Both the position numbers and the translations under genes were made by a program. A DNA stretch of 64,000 bases from Flavobacterium notoginsengisoli (lineage in GTDB: Bacteria; Bacteroidota; Bacteroidia; Flavobacteriales; Flavobacteriaceae): NCBI RefSeq assembly GCF_014207905.1, contig NZ_JACHLB010000010.1, positions 1 through 64,000 of the forward strand, read 5' to 3'. The notes under the pieces are model-generated. The model did no database searches. It was not told the DNA's origin and saw only the letters and a program-made list of their open reading frames with translations. Below are positions 34,201 through 42,323 of the stretch, piece after piece (within the stretch, counting starts at the first letter, position 1; every line of letters begins with the position of its first letter).

Positions 34201-36395
34201 AAAATCGACTTTATGTCAACAAATTTAATCTTAATAATAACGGAAATGAATTAAAAGTTCAATCGCAAGGAAATCAGAATAATGCGCCTCTTCAAGTAGA
34301 TTTTGTAAACTTCAAAATCGAGACCATTATGAATATGGTCAAAAAAGATGAATTGTTAATGCAAGGTTTAATCAACGGAAATGCCTTAGTTGAAAATGTA
34401 ATGACAAATCCAACTTTTACATCCGATTTAAAAATTGATGATTTTACTTTTAAAGGAGAAAAAGTTGGTGATTTAGAAATAAAAGTAGACAATAAAACGG
34501 CGAACACTTTAGCAGCAAATGTAAGTTTAAGCGATGAAGGAAATGATCTTAAACTGACTGGAGATTACCAAATTGATGCTGGAACTTTTGATTTTGATGT
34601 CGATATCAATAAGCTGAATATTAAAAGTATTCAAGGTTTTAGTATGGGCAATATTACAGAAGGAAAAGGAGATTTATCAGGGAATTTCAAAATTACAGGA
34701 AATACCGAGGCGCCAAAAATTAACGGAGAACTTAATTTTAATGATGCTGCATTCAGAGTCACTCAGTTGAATTCTTATTTTAAAATTGGAAAAGAAAAAA
34801 TCACGTTTAATAATGAAACCATTTCATTTGATAAATTCTCTCTTTTTGATGAAAATGACAATGAATTGTATGTAAATGGGAATATAAAATCGGCTGATTT
34901 TAGAAAATACAATTTCGATTTATTGGTTGAAGCCAATGATTTTAGAGCAATAAATTCGAAAGCAAAAGATAATGATTTGTTCTACGGAGATTTATTTTTA
35001 GATACAAAACTAAACATCAAAGGCGATTTGGATAGTCCTGCAATCGATGGAACACTTAAAATAAATAAAGAAACCAAATTTACGGTTGTAATGCCACAAT
35101 CAGATCCTTCAATTGCTGATCGCGAAGGAATTGTAGAATTTGTAGATGAAGATAATGCATATCTCAAACAAACGGTTGATATGCAAAATAAACTGAATCA
35201 ATCGGAATTGAAAGGAATGAATGTAAATGTGGCGATTTCAATTGACAAGGAAGCGGAATTGACTTTATTGATTGATAAATCAAATGGCGATTATTTGAAT
35301 TTGAAAGGAGAAGCCGAATTAGTCGGCGGAATCGATCAATCTGGAAAAACAACTTTGACTGGGAAATATGAATTTTCAGATGGTTCTTATCAAATGAATT
35401 TCAATGGAATTAAAAGAAAATTCGATATTCAGAAAGGAAGTTTTATTACCTGGAATGGCGAGCCGACAATGGCAACTTTAAATATTACGGCAATTTATAA
35501 GGTGAATACGGCTCCGATTGATTTGTTAGGAAATCAATTGAAAGGAGAATCTCAGACGGTGCAAAATACTTATAAGCAGAAACTTCCTTTTCAGACTTTA
35601 CTGAAAATGAATGGCGAATTATTGAAACCAGAAATCTCTTTTGGAATCGTACTTCCGGAAGGGAATTACAATGTTTCTTCGGATGTTGTGGAATTGACTC
35701 AGGCGAAATTAAAACAGTTGGAACAAGATCCAACCGAGTTGAATAAACAGGTTTTTGCACTTTTATTATTGAACAGATTTGTTGGGGAAAATCCGTTTTC
35801 GAGTGAAAGTGGCGGTACAAATGCAGAATCTTTTGCAAGACAAAGTGTGAGTAAAATACTTTCGCAACAGCTAAATAATCTTGCTGGAGATTTAATTACA
35901 GGCTTTGAGGTGAATTTCGATCTAGAATCGACAGAAGATTACACAACAGGAACCATGCAAAATAGAACAGATTTGAATGTTGAGGTTTCTAAAAAATTAT
36001 TGGATGACAGGCTGAAAGTTACAGTTGGAAGCAGTTTTGGTGTTGAAGGACAAGAACGTGCTAATGAAGAAAGTACAAATATCGCAGGAGATGTAGCATT
36101 AGATTATCAATTGACAAAAGACGGTCGTTATATGGTTCGTGCCTATCGTAAAAACCAATATCAAGTTGCTGTCGAAGGTCAAGTTATTGAAACCGGTGTT
36201 GCGTTTGTTATTACGATGAGTTACAATAAATTTAGAGAACTTTTTCATCGTACAGAAGAAGAAAAACAATTGATAAAAGAAGAAAAAATTCGCAAGGAGA
36301 AAGAAAAGCAGAAAAAGAAAGCGGATAAGGAAAAAGAAAAACTTCAGGAAAACGAAGATGAAAATCAAATTAAAGGAAATGAGCAAAAAACATAA
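31284..36395 (+). CDS. tamB: TamB-like translocation and assembly module protein (AsmA/DUF490)
   Basis: An N-terminal membrane anchor (about 12-33, ILLWCVGSVVTLLLLLIILI) is followed by a very long series of repeated beta-strand and amphipathic segments filling a periplasm-spanning groove. The C-terminal ~450 residues carry a TamB/DUF490 domain (LRG.A/SGNFKITGNTEAPKINGELNFN, GLLTGKYEFSDGSYQMNFNG, VLPEGNY). The C-terminal tail is lysine/glutamate rich (EEEKQLIKEEKIRKEKEK). The length of 1703 aa is long but usual for Bacteroidota. It is thought to move phospholipids or assist outer-membrane assembly with its partner. It overlaps the downstream tamL start. Confidence 0.9.
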   Translation: MSNKPIHYLKKTLRILLWCVGSVVTLLLLLIILIQVPSVQNFVKDKAITYLQGKIKTKVSLDKILIKFPKDVVLEGFYFEDQKKDTLLAGKRLEVDVDLFKLVSSELEINSVSLENVKANISRNKDGAFNFDYIIKAFESKEPKVEDPNAKPFKISVVKVNLDNVKFNFKDDFSKNDIRVNLTHFDTKFKKFDLDQMDFNIPTINLNGLKVVLDQDVVEKIAEVSVKTVDTISKQPDFKLALNKITLSKIDILYDNKDSKLNSGIRLENLNLAVNEIDLNKQLLDFDTFEVKNLSGNLRLGAKDKQIQTPNLDTTAIKQAGWKAKLNKVDIQNVAFKFDDMQSKPKTKGLDYAHLDLSKFNFQAEELYYGNDTISGNIKKLTVNEKSGLQIQSFKTDFFYGPKNASLENLYLKTPQTLVQDKVKAEYKLLESLQKDLGNLAIDANLKQSKIGFKDILLFVPDLQNTNPFKSNPNAILYVDSRVSGKVKDLNISKFEMSGIGTTKVSLSGKITGLPDVQKAYYDLNIKKISSTAKDINMFVPAGTIPKNIQIPSQLSLQGKFKGSVQNFKTNLALNSSFGNAKVDALFDQRIKKREKYDAEVYLLDFDLGRLIKNDSIGKITLKAKVKGTGLDPKTANAAIDGLVQKAVFNRYAYKDLALKGNIENGSFAVKSGMKDPNLNFDLTASGDTKDKYPTVKLKLNLDIADLEKLNLHAGPMKLRGNVDADITSSNPDFLNGKIALSNVQILQDKEPIVLDSVRVIAFSDNTRNNIKISSQFLKAEVDGKYKLTTLAAAMKKSLSKYIDLKTPKANGESDEQRLAFTLTVDNDPILFKLIPKLTGLEPIKITGKYNNVTDSLEVRGTIPRITYADNTISDGKINIEAKENALEYSISIATIESGSLKIPFTSLKGQVQNNILDYALEVQDAKQKQQYFIAGEFKAEDSKNILKLDAENFVLNYDKWNVDPENAIEFGENRLYVNKFNLNNNGNELKVQSQGNQNNAPLQVDFVNFKIETIMNMVKKDELLMQGLINGNALVENVMTNPTFTSDLKIDDFTFKGEKVGDLEIKVDNKTANTLAANVSLSDEGNDLKLTGDYQIDAGTFDFDVDINKLNIKSIQGFSMGNITEGKGDLSGNFKITGNTEAPKINGELNFNDAAFRVTQLNSYFKIGKEKITFNNETISFDKFSLFDENDNELYVNGNIKSADFRKYNFDLLVEANDFRAINSKAKDNDLFYGDLFLDTKLNIKGDLDSPAIDGTLKINKETKFTVVMPQSDPSIADREGIVEFVDEDNAYLKQTVDMQNKLNQSELKGMNVNVAISIDKEAELTLLIDKSNGDYLNLKGEAELVGGIDQSGKTTLTGKYEFSDGSYQMNFNGIKRKFDIQKGSFITWNGEPTMATLNITAIYKVNTAPIDLLGNQLKGESQTVQNTYKQKLPFQTLLKMNGELLKPEISFGIVLPEGNYNVSSDVVELTQAKLKQLEQDPTELNKQVFALLLLNRFVGENPFSSESGGTNAESFARQSVSKILSQQLNNLAGDLITGFEVNFDLESTEDYTTGTMQNRTDLNVEVSKKLLDDRLKVTVGSSFGVEGQERANEESTNIAGDVALDYQLTKDGRYMVRAYRKNQYQVAVEGQVIETGVAFVITMSYNKFRELFHRTEEEKQLIKEEKIRKEKEKQKKKADKEKEKLQENEDENQIKGNEQKT

Positions 36396-38694
36396 TCATA
36401 TAAAAGCCTATTTTATAAAGTGTATCGCGCTTCTTACCTTGTTTTTCGTTGTGGGATGCAGTAATACAAAATATCTTGCAGAAGGCGATTTGCTTTATAC
36501 AGGACGTTCTGTTATTATTAAAGATTCGATTATGAAAAAGAAAGATCGAAAAGCTTTAAAAACAGAATTGGAAGGTTTATTGCGCCCAAAACCAAACAAA
36601 CAGATTTTTGGTTTGCGTCCAAAATTATTGATTTACAATCTTGCTGGAGAACCTAAAAAAGAGAAAGGAATTAGATATTGGCTGCGCAACAAAGTTGGAG
36701 AAGCACCAGTTCTTTTCAGTCAAGTAGATTTAGATTATAATGCTTCGGTTTTACGAAACTTTACGGAAAATAGAGGTTATTTTAAAACACGAGTTAGTGC
36801 CGATTCTACCGTTCGAAACAAAAGAGTTACAGCAGAATATACCGTTACACCTAGAAAACAATACATTATAAAAAGTGTGACCTTTCCAGATGATTCTTTG
36901 AAAATGTCAAAGATTATTGCAAAAAGCCACAGAAGAAGTTTGCTGAAAGTAGGAAATCCGTACGATTTGGATGTTATCAAAGCTGAAAGAGAAAGAATCG
37001 ATGCGCGATTAAAAGAAAAAGGATATTTTTATTTTAATCCAGATTATATTTTGGCAAAAGTAGACAGCAGCAAAGGCGATCATGAAGTAAAAATCAGATT
37101 GGTCATAAAAGACGATACACCAGTAAAAGCAATGACTTCATATAAAATTGATAAAATCTTTGTTTATCCAAATTATTCACTTACAAATGATAGTGCGGTT
37201 TATCGAAAAAGAAATATTACACAATATAAAGATTATACAATAATTGACACCGCAGATACTTTTAAACCAAGAATCTACGATAGAACAATCTATTTCAAAA
37301 AAGGTGATTTATACAACAGAAAAGACCATAATTTAACTTTAAATCGATTTGTAAATCTTGGAACTTTCAGTTTTGTAAAAAACGAATTTAAACCGTCAGA
37401 TTCGATTCCAAATGCGTTAGATTCTTACTATTATCTGACATTATTGCCTAAAAAATTTATACGTGTTGAAGTAATCGGAAAGACCAATTCTGCAAGTTAT
37501 ACGGGAACAGAATTAAATCTAAATTGGAACAATCGTAATTTTTTAAAAGGAGCAGAATTATTTACAGCATCGGTTTTTGGAGGGGCGGATTTTCAGTTAG
37601 GAGGAGCAAACAAAGGGAAAAATATTTATAAACTAGGAGGTGAAGTTAGTTTGACTTGGCCACGATTTATTACGCCATTTCATATTGAAGGAAATAGCGA
37701 ATTTGTACCAAGAACCAAAGCGACACTTCGTTACGAATATCAAAAAAGAACACAATTATATGCTCTGAATTCTTTTAATACTTCATTTGGTTATTTGTGG
37801 AAAGAGAACATTCGTAAAGAACACCAATTGAATGTAATTGATGTGACGTATGTAAGTCCAAATCATGTTACAGAAGAATATTTAGCAGATATGAAAGAAG
37901 ATCCTGCATTAGAAAAAGTAATCGAAAAACAACTGATTTTTGGTCCAACTTATAGCTACACATATACAAATACAATGCAGAAACGCCGAAAAAATACCAT
38001 TTATTTTAATGGCGAATTAGATTTGGCTGGAAATATTACGGGTTTGGTTACGGGAGCAGATTATCCAGATAAAGTAAAAACAATATTTGATGTTCCGTTT
38101 AGTCAATATGTGAAAATTAGAACCGATTTTAGACATTATTTAAAACTAGGAAAAGAAAGTGAATTAGCTAGCAGATTGATTCTCGGAGCTGGATTTGCTT
38201 ACGGAAATTCGAATACACTTCCAACTTCAAAGCAATTTGTTGTTGGAGGAACAAATAGTATTCGAGCTTTTAGAGCAAGAACTTTAGGGCCGGGTAGTTA
38301 TGTTATTCCGCCTCCAACAAATAATAATTTTACACCAGATCAATCAGCCGATTTGAAATTGGAATTTAATACAGAATATCGAGCTAAGCTTTTTAGTATT
38401 GTAAGAGGTGCAGTCTTTTTAGACGCTGGAAATATTTGGCTTTTACACGCAGATCCGAATAAACCTGGCGCTGAGATTTCTAAAGATTTTATGAAGGAAC
38501 TTGCGGTTGGAGCAGGAGCTGGTTTGCGTTTCGATTTGTCATTCTTAATTTTAAGAACCGATTTAGCCATTCCACTTCGCAATCCTGCATTGCCAGATGG
38601 ACAAAGATGGGTTATTGATGATATTAATTTCGGAAGCAGTACTTGGAGAAAAGACAACCTAATTCTGAATATCGCTATTGGATATCCGTTCTAA
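36379..38694 (+). CDS. tamL: TamL, lipidated TamA/BamA-like outer-membrane protein
   Basis: From ATG 36379 the product starts MSKKHNHIKAYFIKC, with a lipoprotein signal ending FVVGCSNTKYL (lipid Cys 27). Repeated POTRA-like modules (about 60-360) and a C-terminal 16-strand Omp85 barrel follow, with the late FVVGGTNSIRAFRARTLGPG motif (the Omp85 VRGF/Y-type loop) and a final aromatic F. Lipidated TamA variants are called TamL in Bacteroidota. The start overlaps tamB by 17 bp. A frame extension to 36358 adds seven residues but is less likely because an AAAGGAA stretch precedes ATG 36379. It works with TamB. Confidence 0.9.
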   Translation: MSKKHNHIKAYFIKCIALLTLFFVVGCSNTKYLAEGDLLYTGRSVIIKDSIMKKKDRKALKTELEGLLRPKPNKQIFGLRPKLLIYNLAGEPKKEKGIRYWLRNKVGEAPVLFSQVDLDYNASVLRNFTENRGYFKTRVSADSTVRNKRVTAEYTVTPRKQYIIKSVTFPDDSLKMSKIIAKSHRRSLLKVGNPYDLDVIKAERERIDARLKEKGYFYFNPDYILAKVDSSKGDHEVKIRLVIKDDTPVKAMTSYKIDKIFVYPNYSLTNDSAVYRKRNITQYKDYTIIDTADTFKPRIYDRTIYFKKGDLYNRKDHNLTLNRFVNLGTFSFVKNEFKPSDSIPNALDSYYYLTLLPKKFIRVEVIGKTNSASYTGTELNLNWNNRNFLKGAELFTASVFGGADFQLGGANKGKNIYKLGGEVSLTWPRFITPFHIEGNSEFVPRTKATLRYEYQKRTQLYALNSFNTSFGYLWKENIRKEHQLNVIDVTYVSPNHVTEEYLADMKEDPALEKVIEKQLIFGPTYSYTYTNTMQKRRKNTIYFNGELDLAGNITGLVTGADYPDKVKTIFDVPFSQYVKIRTDFRHYLKLGKESELASRLILGAGFAYGNSNTLPTSKQFVVGGTNSIRAFRARTLGPGSYVIPPPTNNNFTPDQSADLKLEFNTEYRAKLFSIVRGAVFLDAGNIWLLHADPNKPGAEISKDFMKELAVGAGAGLRFDLSFLILRTDLAIPLRNPALPDGQRWVIDDINFGSSTWRKDNLILNIAIGYPF

Positions 38695-38703
38695 GTTTTA
38701 TTA

Positions 38704-38856
38704 GCCACGACCCGAGCGGTAGCGAACCGGCGAAGCAATTCACGAATTTTTACCAATTTCTTTGTCAACCGATTTTTTTTAATTTCGCAAATCAAAATTT
38801 GTGAAATTCAATTATAAGTTTCCGCATAGATTAGCGAAAATTCGTGAATTCGTGGC
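38704..38856. repeat. Inverted repeat of GCCACGAATTCACGAATTTT, left arm split by 27-bp GC-rich insert
   Basis: The right arm is 38837-38856. The left arm is 38704-38710 plus 38738-38750, interrupted by 27 bp that are much more GC-rich than the surroundings. The same core forms a perfect inverted repeat at 46083-46141. Confidence 0.85.
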
Positions 38857-38901
38857 AGAAAAAAATAAAAAGAAGTAAATTCGTCTAAATAATTTATCGG
38901 A

Positions 38902-39531
38902 ATGCAAAACTTAATCAAAAGAATTATAGGTATTGGTGTCATTGTGTTATTAATTGTTCTGGGGTTTAAATATTGCCAGTTCAAAAAAGAAGACGATTCA
39001 GATGTTCAATATAATACCAATTTAATTCAGCAGCAGATTCTTAATGTTGGAAAATTGGTTGTAACCGAAGGACACTTTTCGGAAGTCATCACTTATAAAA
39101 ATCAGCAGAAATATTTGATGGATATGGTTTCTTTCGAGAAGAAAGCATTAGTAGTTGTAAATGCAAATGTAACAGTTGCCTACGATTTGCATCAGATGAA
39201 ATATGATATCGACGAAAAAAACAAAACAATTACAATTCTAAACATTCCGAAAGAGGAAATCACTATAAATCCAGATATTCAGTTTTATGATGTGGAGCAA
39301 AGCAAATTGAATCCGTTTACGGGAGATGACTATAATAAAATCAATAAATCGGTAAAGGCAAACTTAGCCAAGAAAATTGAAAAATCAACTCTAAAAACAA
39401 ACGCCCAAAACAGACTAATAAGTGAATTGTCTAAGATTTTAATCATGACCAATTCAATGGGTTGGAAACTGCAATACAATGGTAAAACTATTGAATCTGA
39501 AACTGAGCTAACTCAGGATTTGAAGTTATAA
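38902..39531 (+). CDS. DUF4230 family membrane-anchored protein
   Basis: An N-terminal transmembrane helix (about 5-23, RIIGIGVIVLLIVLGFKY) is followed by an extracytoplasmic domain. It contains VGKLVVTEGHFSEVITYK, KALVVVNANVTVAYDLHQMKYDIDEKNKTITILNIPKEEITINPDIQFYDV and LNPFTGDDYNKINKSVKANL, which is the DUF4230 signature. The length of 209 aa is typical. The function is unknown; a periplasmic role is likely. It sits downstream of tamL but after a 207-bp repeat-containing gap, so it is probably a separate unit. Confidence 0.85.
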   Translation: MQNLIKRIIGIGVIVLLIVLGFKYCQFKKEDDSDVQYNTNLIQQQILNVGKLVVTEGHFSEVITYKNQQKYLMDMVSFEKKALVVVNANVTVAYDLHQMKYDIDEKNKTITILNIPKEEITINPDIQFYDVEQSKLNPFTGDDYNKINKSVKANLAKKIEKSTLKTNAQNRLISELSKILIMTNSMGWKLQYNGKTIESETELTQDLKL

Positions 39532-39541
39532 TTAAAAAAAG

Positions 39542-39617
39542 AATCTCGCAAAGAGGCAGAGGCTCAAAGAAAACGTTTTTAAGTAAACACTTTGCGACTC
39601 TGCGTCTTTGCGAGATT
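39542..39617. repeat. 20-bp inverted repeat AATCTCGCAAAGA...TCTTTGCGAGATT
   Basis: AATCTCGCAAAGAGGCAGAG (39542-39561) and CTCTGCGTCTTTGCGAGATT (39598-39617) match at 19 of 20 positions with a 36-nt loop. It lies between convergent genes and may also act as a barrier to read-through. Confidence 0.85.
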
Positions 39618-39639
39618 AAAAAATTATCAAAAGAATAAA

Positions 39640-39669
39640 AACTTTGTATCTTAGTGCCTTTGTGGCAAA
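39640..39669. repeat. Dispersed 30-bp repeat, copy B, overlapping the hydroxylase stop
   Basis: 26 of 30 bases match 31124-31153. The last codons of the aromatic hydroxylase (DNLPQRH then TAA) lie in it on the minus strand. Confidence 0.8.
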
Positions 39670-41414
39670 TTATCAAAAATCAAATCCAAACCACCCGAAA
39701 TTAAATGAGCAATTTCAGGGCGTTTAATTTTCAATTGATCTAGATGAACCAACACTTCCTGTAAAAGCTGTTTTTCATCAGAATCTTTCAAAAGTTCTGT
39801 AATTTCAACAGACAATAACCAATCGTTTGAATGATTGCTTTTTAGTTTTTCAAAAACTTCTTTCAATTCTGTTTTTGACTCTTTATTATTTCTAATATTT
39901 CGAACTGAGGCATATAAAATCTCCAATTCATCGCGCTCATCCGTATGTTTTGCCTTGATTGTTTTGGTTGAAGGAACAATATTGATTAAGTCAAAACTAT
40001 TAACATCAGCAGGACCAGAGAAAGCAGAAATGACTTTTTTACCAATTGCCATATCGTAATTCCCCCAATCAGGCTGAAACAAAACAGTTTCGCCATGAGT
40101 TACGGTACAATTTTTAAAACTAATTAAAATAATTTCTCCATGAAGATTTCTAGAACCCGTAATAATTTCACCTTCTACAATAATATTACCTTCAAATTCT
40201 AACGTTATCTTTTCGCCCTCAACAATGCTATAAGCTTGTAAATCCTTTGGACTCATATCTTCAATCGCTAGATTAAAACCTTTCAGTTTCCCAATCGGAC
40301 TTCCAAATCCGTGCGGGTGTGTTAGAGTTCCATGACCGACTAATTCTTTTTCGCGATACGCCAAAGCTGTTTTTCCAGTAGTCTGGATGTAAACTGGTTT
40401 TCCTTCTTCTTCAATAACATTGGTAAAAACTCCTGAAATTTGTAAACCTGTACTCAATTCAATTGTTCCCAAAGCATTCGATTGAATCAGTTTTTGAATT
40501 CCCGAAAGCCCTCCAGTTCGTAAAGCCATTTTGTTCGCAAATTCTTCCAAGATCAAACTCAAATGAGAAAAAGTCGGTGTTACATAAAGTTGAGGTTGTA
40601 ACTGTGTAATATCAAAATTCTGATTGGCAGCCGAAATATCATATGGAATTTTCTTCACATTATCTGTCATACAGTGCGCGCTTTCTCCAATAGAAGAAAG
40701 TAATCCAGCGCCATATATTTTAGGGTTTTCGACTGTTCCAATTAATCCATATTCGACAGTCCACCAATGTAGGTTTCGAATTTGAGCCATTTCTGACAAT
40801 TCGCCCATATTATTTTGTAAATCGGCAACTGCTTTTTCTGCTTCGTCAATTTTTTCTTGGGGTGTATCTTCGGCTTCTTTTAAGATAGAAAGCAGACGAA
40901 TCGCCTCGTACATTTGATAATCTTTATGAGAAGAAATCGCTTTACAGCCAATTTCACCAAATCGTCTTAAATATTCAGCATATTCGGGATTTGCAATAAT
41001 AGGAGCGTGGCCAGCACCTTCGTGAATAATATCTGGAGCAGGAGTATATTCGATATGTTCCAATTGACGAATATCTGAAGCGATAACTAAAACATTATAA
41101 GCCTGAAATTCCATAAAAGCATTTGGCGGAATAAAACCGTCAACAGCAACAGCTGCCCAGCCGATTTCGCTGAGGATTCGGTTCATGCCGTACATGCTCG
41201 GAATAGAATCAATTTCGATTCCTGTTTTGCGTAAACCTTCCAAATAAGAATGATGTGCTACTTTAGAAAGATAATCTACATTCTTACGCATAACATATCG
41301 CCAAACCGCCTGATTAATAGGAGTGTAATCGCTATAATCCTGAGGTTTAATAAATTGCTGTAAATGTTTAGGCAATCTTTCTAATAACGGATTGGTTTCA
41401 ATATTTGGATTCAT
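39651..41414 (-). CDS. Aromatic amino acid hydroxylase, biopterin-dependent type
   Basis: The catalytic biopterin_H core has iron ligands in DIIHEGAGHAP and a distal Glu in HWWTVEYGL. In the frame starting MKVF these are H136, H141 and E226. Core hydroxylases have about 40 residues between the second His and the Glu; here there are 85, with an acidic helical insertion (about 183-212). The protein also extends ~300 residues beyond the core. ATG 41414 (MNPNIETNPLL) is preferred; an alternative start adds five residues at 41429. It probably hydroxylates phenylalanine, but substrate choice among Phe/Tyr/Trp is not readable. The last codons lie in a dispersed repeat. Confidence 0.87.
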   Translation of the reverse strand: MNPNIETNPLLERLPKHLQQFIKPQDYSDYTPINQAVWRYVMRKNVDYLSKVAHHSYLEGLRKTGIEIDSIPSMYGMNRILSEIGWAAVAVDGFIPPNAFMEFQAYNVLVIASDIRQLEHIEYTPAPDIIHEGAGHAPIIANPEYAEYLRRFGEIGCKAISSHKDYQMYEAIRLLSILKEAEDTPQEKIDEAEKAVADLQNNMGELSEMAQIRNLHWWTVEYGLIGTVENPKIYGAGLLSSIGESAHCMTDNVKKIPYDISAANQNFDITQLQPQLYVTPTFSHLSLILEEFANKMALRTGGLSGIQKLIQSNALGTIELSTGLQISGVFTNVIEEEGKPVYIQTTGKTALAYREKELVGHGTLTHPHGFGSPIGKLKGFNLAIEDMSPKDLQAYSIVEGEKITLEFEGNIIVEGEIITGSRNLHGEIILISFKNCTVTHGETVLFQPDWGNYDMAIGKKVISAFSGPADVNSFDLINIVPSTKTIKAKHTDERDELEILYASVRNIRNNKESKTELKEVFEKLKSNHSNDWLLSVEITELLKDSDEKQLLQEVLVHLDQLKIKRPEIAHLISGGLDLIFDNLPQRH

Positions 41415-41533
41415 TTCGAAAACTTTCAAGGTTAAAATGTAAAATTACGAATTTAACCTGCTTTTTTTGTGATAATAATCACAAAAGTTTTGTTCGAAAG
41501 AATGTTTATTGCGTTTTTGTGAGTTTTTGGCTT

Positions 41534-41944
41534 TTAAGATTTGTTAGTGGAATTTTTCAATTCATTTTCAGCATTTCTAAAATACTCAATTTTATGACTG
41601 AACATAAAGGCCATATTTGTAGCACGCATTTTTGCTTCTTCAGTAATTGGGCCAGCAAACTGAGCATCTATTGTAGTATTAAAAATGGCAATCCAACGAT
41701 CAAAATGAGTTTTATCAACTGGTAATTGTTTATGCGGAGGAAAGGGTGTACCAGAATAAGCACGAACGTCAAAAAGAATGGTTTGCCAGAAATTATACAT
41801 TTTTTGCAAATGCGGTTCCCAACGATCTTGTAATTTATCATTGAAGATTGGACCAATCAAATCGTCCTTTCTAACATTCGCATAAAAGCTGTTTACCATT
41901 TGCTGAATGTCTTCTATTGTCGAAATATCTTTTAAAACTGCCAT
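41534..41944 (-). CDS. Group 3 truncated haemoglobin
   Basis: A 136-residue truncated globin: IQQMVNSFYANVRKDDLIGPIF with B-helix Tyr21, LQKMYNFWQTILFDVRAYSG, and proximal His80 in DKTHFDRWIAIFNTTID. AAEAKM..A..MAFMF-type C-terminus (EEAKMRATNMAFMFSHKI). The pattern matches the class III (TrHbP) globins of Bacteroidota. It binds haem and O2/NO; a role in NO or respiratory protection is the family inference. A TATTTTTG promoter box lies 24 bp upstream of the ATG. Confidence 0.93.
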   Translation of the reverse strand: MAVLKDISTIEDIQQMVNSFYANVRKDDLIGPIFNDKLQDRWEPHLQKMYNFWQTILFDVRAYSGTPFPPHKQLPVDKTHFDRWIAIFNTTIDAQFAGPITEEAKMRATNMAFMFSHKIEYFRNAENELKNSTNKS

Positions 41945-41967
41945 TTTTTCTATTTAAAAGTAAAATA

Positions 41968-41975
41968 CAAAAATA
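41968..41975 (-). promoter_or_regulatory. -7 box TATTTTTG of the globin gene
   Basis: The minus strand reads TATTTTTG, 23 bp before the ATG at 41944. Confidence 0.6.
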
Positions 41976-42323
41976 CGATTTAAGTTCTTTTTACTTTCCT
42001 GATAATTGTCATTAATCCTTATGAATACTAATAAAGAGAGCAATTGTAAAGGATTTGTACGATTTTTTGCTTTAATGATGAGTTTTATTAGTTTTATTAA
42101 GTAAGTTTTTTATGATTTTTTGTTTTTTAAAATATTGTTTTTCAGAATATTGAAAAACAATTAGATAAGTTTTTGTTGTACGTTTTTTTTTAATTTGATG
42201 TGTATTTGTAAAGTATGAAAAATGAGAATGTTGTAAAAAACATCATAATATTGTGCTGTTTTAGTAAAATAAAACTGAATAAATAAGAAAATGCTAATTA
42301 TCTAAACCAAAAAACCAAAAAAA
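41976..42323. other. Gene-free AT-rich spacer upstream of the GH30 gene
   Basis: A 348-bp gap rich in A and T runs (TTTTTGTTGTACGTTTTTTTTT and similar). A 27-codon ORF at 42021 is not convincing. A promoter for the downstream gene probably lies here but was not pinned down. Confidence 0.4.

Noticed and set aside
42021..42104. 27-codon plus-strand ORF upstream of the GH30 gene
   Set aside because: No regulatory structure follows and codon content does not point to an amino acid, unlike the ilvA and TonB-receptor leaders.
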